This document shows positions 59,867 through 64,000 of a stretch of 64,000 nt of DNA, piece by piece. Position numbers and translations under genes: made by a program. The notes beneath the pieces were generated by a model. The model had not been told where the DNA came from. It ran no database searches and saw nothing but the letters and a program-made list of their open reading frames with translations. This stretch comes from Streptomyces sp. NBC_01497. Lineage in GTDB: Bacteria > Actinomycetota > Actinomycetes > Streptomycetales > Streptomycetaceae. The DNA lies in NCBI RefSeq assembly GCF_036250695.1, contig NZ_CP109427.1, forward strand, positions 4,464,001 to 4,528,000. The letters run 5' to 3'. How positions within the stretch are numbered: position 1 is the first letter of the stretch; the number at the start of each line of letters is the position of its first letter.

Positions 59867-62449
59867 TTGCAGGAGTTCGAGGATCAGTACGAGGCGTTCA
59901 AGCGCCTGATCAAAACGCACACGCCCGAACAGGCGTTGGCGACGATCAAGCTCTTCGGCATGTCCGACGAGCTCGCCAAGCGCATCGCGGAGCGTCATCA
60001 GCAGGAGACCATCGCCGTCCGCGAGAAGCGGGAGCCCGGTTCCGTCGTCCGGAACAACCGCGAGACTTGGTACGTGGGCCCTCAGGACGACGACAGGTGC
60101 TGGCCCGCCCTCAGGAACCTGCTGGCGAAACAGTCGTGGAACGAGGACAGCCTGCGCGGCCTCGACTCCGCTTCGACCAAGGTCGTTTCTATGCTCGACC
60201 ACCCCCTGGAGTGCGCCTTCTCTACCAGAGGGCTGGTCGTCGGCTACGTGCAGTCGGGTAAGACCAGCAACTTCACCGCTCTCATCGCGAAGGCGGCCGA
60301 CGCCGGATACAAGTTCTTCATCGTCCTCGCCGGCGTCCACAACGGGCTGCGACTGCAGACCCAGCTTCGGCTCGAGCGGCAGCTCGTGGAGCCGGTGATA
60401 GACCAGTGGCACCCGCTCACCGGTCGCGTCGGGGACTTCGAGCCTCCCGCGGGCAACCCGGCGGCCTTCTTCGGCGACAAGAGTCAGCAGCACGTCCTTT
60501 GCGTGATCAAGAAGAACGTGCCCAGGCTGCGGAAGCTCAAGGCGTGGTTGGAAAAGGCGCCCGACTACCTGCGTAACTGCCCGACACTGATCATCGACGA
60601 TGAGGCCGACCAGGCGAGTGTCGCGTCACGTAGCACCAATCCGCTGATCCGGGAGATCATCGACCTGTTCCCCCGCGGGGGATACGTCGGTTACACCGCC
60701 ACGCCCTTCGCCAACCTACTGATCGACCCCGCCGCCAAGGACCTCTATCCGGAGGACTTCGTCGTCAACCTGCCGAAGCCGCGCGGACACTTCGGCACCG
60801 AGGTTCTGTTCGGCCGGGACGCTTTGGACGGCGAGGACCCCCAGGAGGTACCGGACGGATACGACATGATCCGCACGGTCCCCGACGAGGAGGTGCCCCT
60901 CGTTCGACCGGGACGAGACGAGATCGAGGGGTTCGTACCCGAGATCAGCGGTGCCTTGAGGACGGCAGTCCTGTACTTCTGGCTCGTCACGGCCGCCCGG
61001 CGGGTGCGTGGTACGGGGGTGCCCCACTCCACGATGCTCATCCACACCAGTGTCAGCACCGTAGTCCACGAGAGTTTCGAAGGGCCCTTGGAGGCGTTTC
61101 GCAGGCGGACGGCAAGGTGGCTCGATGCCGCGGATGGGGAACTTATCGAGGAGCTGAGGCGGCTCTGGGAGGCCGAGGTCGCGCGTGTCCCCGGTAACGA
61201 GCCGGACCTCGGGGAGACGCCCGTTCCCTTCGACACCCTCCTTCCTTTGCTGGCCGGTGTGGTGGACGATTGCCGCATCATCCTGGACAACTCGAAGAGC
61301 GTGAAGCGATTGGACTACGAGGCCGGCCCGGTCGTCGCCATCGCCGTGGGCGGCAACACCCTGTCGCGTGGCTTGACTCTGGAAGGGCTCGCCGTCAGCT
61401 ACTTCGTGCGAAACGCCACGACGTACGACTCTTTGCTGCAGATGGGCCGATGGTTCGGCTTCCGCGAAGGGTACGCAGACCTGCCGCGCATCTGGATGAC
61501 GGACGGGATGCGCGACTGGTTCAGGCACATCGCCACCGTCGAGTCGGAGATGCGTCGGGACATCGATGTGTACATGGTCGAGGACAAGACGCCCAGGACC
61601 TTCGCCGTACGCATGCGGACCCACCCGTCACTTCGCATCACGGCGGCGGGCAAGATGCGGGACGCGGTGAAGGCGAGTGCGGCGTACGGAGGGCAGCGTG
61701 TGCAGACCCGCTACTTCCGTACGCGGGACGCCGAGTGGTTGCAGGCCAACCGCCAGGCCGCCCACGACCTCGTCGACCGCTCCCTGCGATTGGCGGGAGC
61801 CCGACACGAGGACAACGGAACGCAGGGCAGGCACATCCTCCGAGGTGTGCCCTATGACATCATCCTGGATTTCCTCGACGAATACCGCTTCCACGGCAAG
61901 TCGTTGGAGTGTGACGCGGGTCTGTTGCGCAGTTACGTCGAGCGTCGGGTGCGGTCCGGGGGCGGCGGTTCGCTCAAGCGCTGGAACGTGGCGATCATCG
62001 GCAATCCGCTCAGCGATGATCCGGACAAGCGGTACGAGTTCGGCCCCGGGTTCGCCGTGGACCGCGTCATCCGAGCGAAGCTCGGCGAGAGCGGAGGCGA
62101 CGCCGCCGACATCAAGACCCTGATGAGCCGTCGCGATGCCGGCGTCGATCTCGACCTCGGTGCTCTGACGGAGATCAACGAGGCGGCGCTGAAGAACGCC
62201 AGGCGCGAGCAGGCGCCCGACACCGCGTTGCTGACCCTTTACCCGATCGACGCTCTATCGCCGTCACCGACCAACCGCGAGAGGCGTGCCCCGCTTGATG
62301 CCGTCGACCACGTGATCGGCGTCGGTCTGGTCTTCCCGATGCCTCGTGGTGAGGACAGTGAGGTGGAGTACTACAGCGCCGACCTGTCCCGCGTCCAGGA
62401 CGACGAGGAGGAAGACCTGTCGTTGCTCTTCGAGGAGGACGACAGTTGA
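59867..62449 (+). CDS. Z1-domain SF2-like ATPase
   Basis: An 860-residue Z1 protein, a helicase-related NTPase family found in modification systems with MutL/MORC ATPases. Walker A is GYVQSGKTSNF (K132), Walker B IIDDEADQAS (D244-D248), followed by GYTATPFANLL; the Z1 signature GGNTLSRGLTLEGLAV (about 496-511) and MGRWFGFR follow. It probably remodels or translocates DNA for the partner nuclease. The TTG at 59867 opens the frame; ggggtgggg lies upstream. It overlaps the next gene by four bases. Known sets of this type consist of a 5mC methylase, Vsr, Z1, REase and MORC-like ATPase, as here. Confidence 0.9.
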   Translation: MQEFEDQYEAFKRLIKTHTPEQALATIKLFGMSDELAKRIAERHQQETIAVREKREPGSVVRNNRETWYVGPQDDDRCWPALRNLLAKQSWNEDSLRGLDSASTKVVSMLDHPLECAFSTRGLVVGYVQSGKTSNFTALIAKAADAGYKFFIVLAGVHNGLRLQTQLRLERQLVEPVIDQWHPLTGRVGDFEPPAGNPAAFFGDKSQQHVLCVIKKNVPRLRKLKAWLEKAPDYLRNCPTLIIDDEADQASVASRSTNPLIREIIDLFPRGGYVGYTATPFANLLIDPAAKDLYPEDFVVNLPKPRGHFGTEVLFGRDALDGEDPQEVPDGYDMIRTVPDEEVPLVRPGRDEIEGFVPEISGALRTAVLYFWLVTAARRVRGTGVPHSTMLIHTSVSTVVHESFEGPLEAFRRRTARWLDAADGELIEELRRLWEAEVARVPGNEPDLGETPVPFDTLLPLLAGVVDDCRIILDNSKSVKRLDYEAGPVVAIAVGGNTLSRGLTLEGLAVSYFVRNATTYDSLLQMGRWFGFREGYADLPRIWMTDGMRDWFRHIATVESEMRRDIDVYMVEDKTPRTFAVRMRTHPSLRITAAGKMRDAVKASAAYGGQRVQTRYFRTRDAEWLQANRQAAHDLVDRSLRLAGARHEDNGTQGRHILRGVPYDIILDFLDEYRFHGKSLECDAGLLRSYVERRVRSGGGGSLKRWNVAIIGNPLSDDPDKRYEFGPGFAVDRVIRAKLGESGGDAADIKTLMSRRDAGVDLDLGALTEINEAALKNARREQAPDTALLTLYPIDALSPSPTNRERRAPLDAVDHVIGVGLVFPMPRGEDSEVEYYSADLSRVQDDEEEDLSLLFEEDDS

Positions 62450-63462
62450 GCGGGGGCGCCGATCCGCGGCGTGTGCTCGACCGGCACTGGGCCGAGTTGG
62501 ATCTCGCCCCACTCGGCCCAGGAGCTGCTCTCAGGACCTCTCCGCTCCCCGTCGTCACCGAGCACGGGGCGGTCGCCGCGGCTACCGACGGTGACTCGTT
62601 TCGCCACTTGCTGATCCCCCTCCGGGGACGTCGACGTATCCCCACCGGGCGGATCGGCGGAACACTCCGCGTGATGGAGCGGGCGTTGCAGGACGACGAG
62701 ACCTACGGACGTTTCGCGGACGTCGTCTGCACCCGTAGGGATCTCGACGACGTCTTCACGGGGCTGTGCGCCGACGTCCTCGTGGCACTGGAGGCGGACG
62801 GGCGGCAGCCCTACCGCACTACGCTGGCGGTGGTGAACCGCTGGCGCCAGCTCTTCAGCGGCATACCCCGCACGCTCACCGAGACGCAGGAGATCGGCCT
62901 CATCGGCGAGTTGTCGGTCCTCCTCCGCCTGCTCGTCAAGGACCCGGGCGCCGTGAGGTGGTGGGCCGGCCCCGAGGGAGGACGACACGACTTCTCCGAC
63001 GGCCTCCGCGCCGTGGAGGTGAAGAGCACCCACACGACCTCGGAGCGTAGGACTTTCGACGTCCACGGACTCGACCAGCTGGAGGCACCGCAGGACGGTC
63101 GTCTGATGCTGGCCTGGCAGCGGTTCGAAAAGAGTCCGCGGGGGCGGACCGTCGGTGAGCTCGCCGCGGAGGCGGCCCGGATGTGCGACGACGAGTCGGA
63201 GCTGTGGCTTCGACTGGCACGTGTCGGCTATCGGCACGGACAGACGGACGACGAAGGCGCACTGCGCGTGTCACCACTTGAAGAACGTTGGTACGAGGTC
63301 GACGGGGCTTTCCCCTGCCTCACGGCGGCTTCGCTGACGGAGCCGGTACCGGACGCACTCCTGGACGTTCGCTACACCGTCGATCTGGCCGGCGTCCACT
63401 CGCCGGTGCTGGACGACGCGGCCGTGGATGCCTTCCTGGACGAGTTGGGGTGGGCGCCATGA
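62446..63462 (+). CDS. DUF4420 PD-(D/E)XK nuclease
   Basis: A 338-residue protein with the PD-(D/E)XK motif: D182/D185 in RHDFSDG and E191-x-K193 in AVEVKSTHT, preceded by the helix IGLIGELSVLLRLL. The N-terminal part has VLDRHWAELDLAPLG and TGRIGGTLRVMERALQD. The family occurs with Z1 and GHKL ATPases in restriction-type loci and is presumed to cleave unmodified DNA. The start codon is TTG 62446, overlapping the Z1 stop; its own stop overlaps the next ATG. Confidence 0.88.
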   Translation: MSGGADPRRVLDRHWAELDLAPLGPGAALRTSPLPVVTEHGAVAAATDGDSFRHLLIPLRGRRRIPTGRIGGTLRVMERALQDDETYGRFADVVCTRRDLDDVFTGLCADVLVALEADGRQPYRTTLAVVNRWRQLFSGIPRTLTETQEIGLIGELSVLLRLLVKDPGAVRWWAGPEGGRHDFSDGLRAVEVKSTHTTSERRTFDVHGLDQLEAPQDGRLMLAWQRFEKSPRGRTVGELAAEAARMCDDESELWLRLARVGYRHGQTDDEGALRVSPLEERWYEVDGAFPCLTAASLTEPVPDALLDVRYTVDLAGVHSPVLDDAAVDAFLDELGWAP

Positions 63463-64000
63463 GCGCGGAATCCCCGCGTTGGTCGTCCGAGCCCTACGCC
63501 CCCGGCGGCGGAGGGACGGCCGAGGGTGCCTTGAAGAACCTCGACGGCACCGAGCTGGACCCGCTGACACTTCTGGTGAGGGAGTCGGCTCAGAACAGCT
63601 GGGACGCGCGAACCGGGGACGGCCCGGTGGACTACCGAGTGGAACTGCGCACCCTCGGCCCCAGTGAGGCTCCGGTGTGGCGCGAACTCCTGGCCGCGGG
63701 CGCGCCTCAGCTTCGACACCTCAAGCTCCGGGCCTCGCTGGCCCGTCCCGCCCCGCGCATCCTGACCGTGACCGACACGGGGACGAGGGGACTGGGCGGA
63801 CCCACCCGCGCCGACGTCGCGGTTCCCGGGCAGTCGGACTTCGCGTCGTTCGTCCGCAAGACCGGCAGCTCCAGCAAGGTCACCGGCCGTGGCGGCACCT
63901 ACGGTTTCGGAAAGGCGGTTTTCCACCTCCTTTCCGCGTCGCACACGGTGATCGTGCACACGCGCTGTCGTGTGGACGACCGATTGGAGACCCGACTCAT
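63459..64000 (+). CDS. MutL/MORC-like GHKL ATPase (truncated by window end)
   Basis: The first 180 residues of a protein that continues past the window. A GHKL ATPase is clear: N-box LVRESAQNSWDA (E42, N46, D49), TVTDTGTRGLGG (D106), and GGTYGFGKAVF (145-155). Family members in this setting are related to MutL and eukaryotic MORC proteins and probably clamp DNA in an ATP-dependent way. ATG 63459 overlaps the upstream stop. The C-terminal half cannot be assessed here. Confidence 0.88.
   Translation, partial: MSAESPRWSSEPYAPGGGGTAEGALKNLDGTELDPLTLLVRESAQNSWDARTGDGPVDYRVELRTLGPSEAPVWRELLAAGAPQLRHLKLRASLARPAPRILTVTDTGTRGLGGPTRADVAVPGQSDFASFVRKTGSSSKVTGRGGTYGFGKAVFHLLSASHTVIVHTRCRVDDRLETRL

Larger units (their letters stand above)
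45321..64000. mobile_element. Predicted integrated genomic island carrying defence genes (right end outside window)
   Basis: The tRNA-Pro fragment at 45280-45320 has its 5' end facing right. In tRNA-targeted integration the intact tRNA and the partial copy flank the element, with the partial copy's 3' side facing the original chromosome. Here that side (left) carries the hairpin terminator, so the element is to the right. All supported genes there are defence or modification genes. The integrase and right att site would be beyond 64000. Confidence 0.55.

Overview
This is a GC-rich actinobacterial chromosome segment, almost certainly Streptomyces. The evidence is third-position GC bias, frequent GTG starts with AGGAG-type ribosome sites, and the gene order SLATT - ybaB - recR - DUF5063 - lysC - asd - SigE-family sigma factor, which matches my recollection of the SCO36xx region of S. 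coelicolor. No database search was possible. All family names rest on motifs read from the sequence.

Layout. 0.5-6.7 kb: a hypothetical gene, an MFS transporter with a divergent DeoR regulator, a SLATT membrane protein, then ybaB-recR-DUF5063 (nucleoid binding and recombination repair). 7.1-12.5 kb: lysC-asd (aspartate pathway), then a SigE-family sigma factor and its membrane-anchored neighbour. 12.9-27 kb: SURF1, an S9 peptidase, a lipoprotein, a TetR/SDR pair with three evident operators, a membrane-anchored XRE regulator next to a DUF4232 lipoprotein, a secreted clan GH-A glycosidase with a LacI-type operator upstream, and a Streptomyces-type winged-helix protein. 27-34.5 kb: a LemA/DUF2207 pair and a secreted NHL-propeller/phosphoesterase pair.

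35-43 kb is an accessory conflict-type locus. A CHAT (caspase-like) protease with TPR repeats is followed by a second TPR protein, an FGE-like fragment, a cold-shock-like protein and a two-helix membrane protein, the last three coupled by ATGA/GTGA overlaps. A three-gene operon, also coupled by overlaps and including a membrane protein, diverges from it.

At 45.28-45.32 kb lies the 3' part of a tRNA-Pro(CGG) gene, followed on its own strand by a strong hairpin. This is what an integration scar at a tRNA 3' end looks like. Its orientation puts the integrated element to the right, so everything from about 45.3 kb to the window end is read as an island. That island is defence DNA: a sacsin/Hsp90-like ATPase fused to an SF2 helicase, a NERD-nuclease/UvrD-like helicase, DrmA-like and DrmB-like DISARM core proteins, a small AbrB-type protein, a Vsr-type endonuclease, a 5-methylcytosine methyltransferase, a Z1 ATPase, a DUF4420 PD-(D/E)XK nuclease, and a MutL/MORC-type ATPase cut by the window end. 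It looks like a DISARM-type module without a visible DrmC joined to the Dcm-Vsr-Z1-REase-MORC type of modification/restriction set. The joint arrangement is the strongest candidate here for an undescribed or hybrid anti-phage system. Several intergenic spaces carry short tandem repeats (12-36 bp) and strong GC hairpins.
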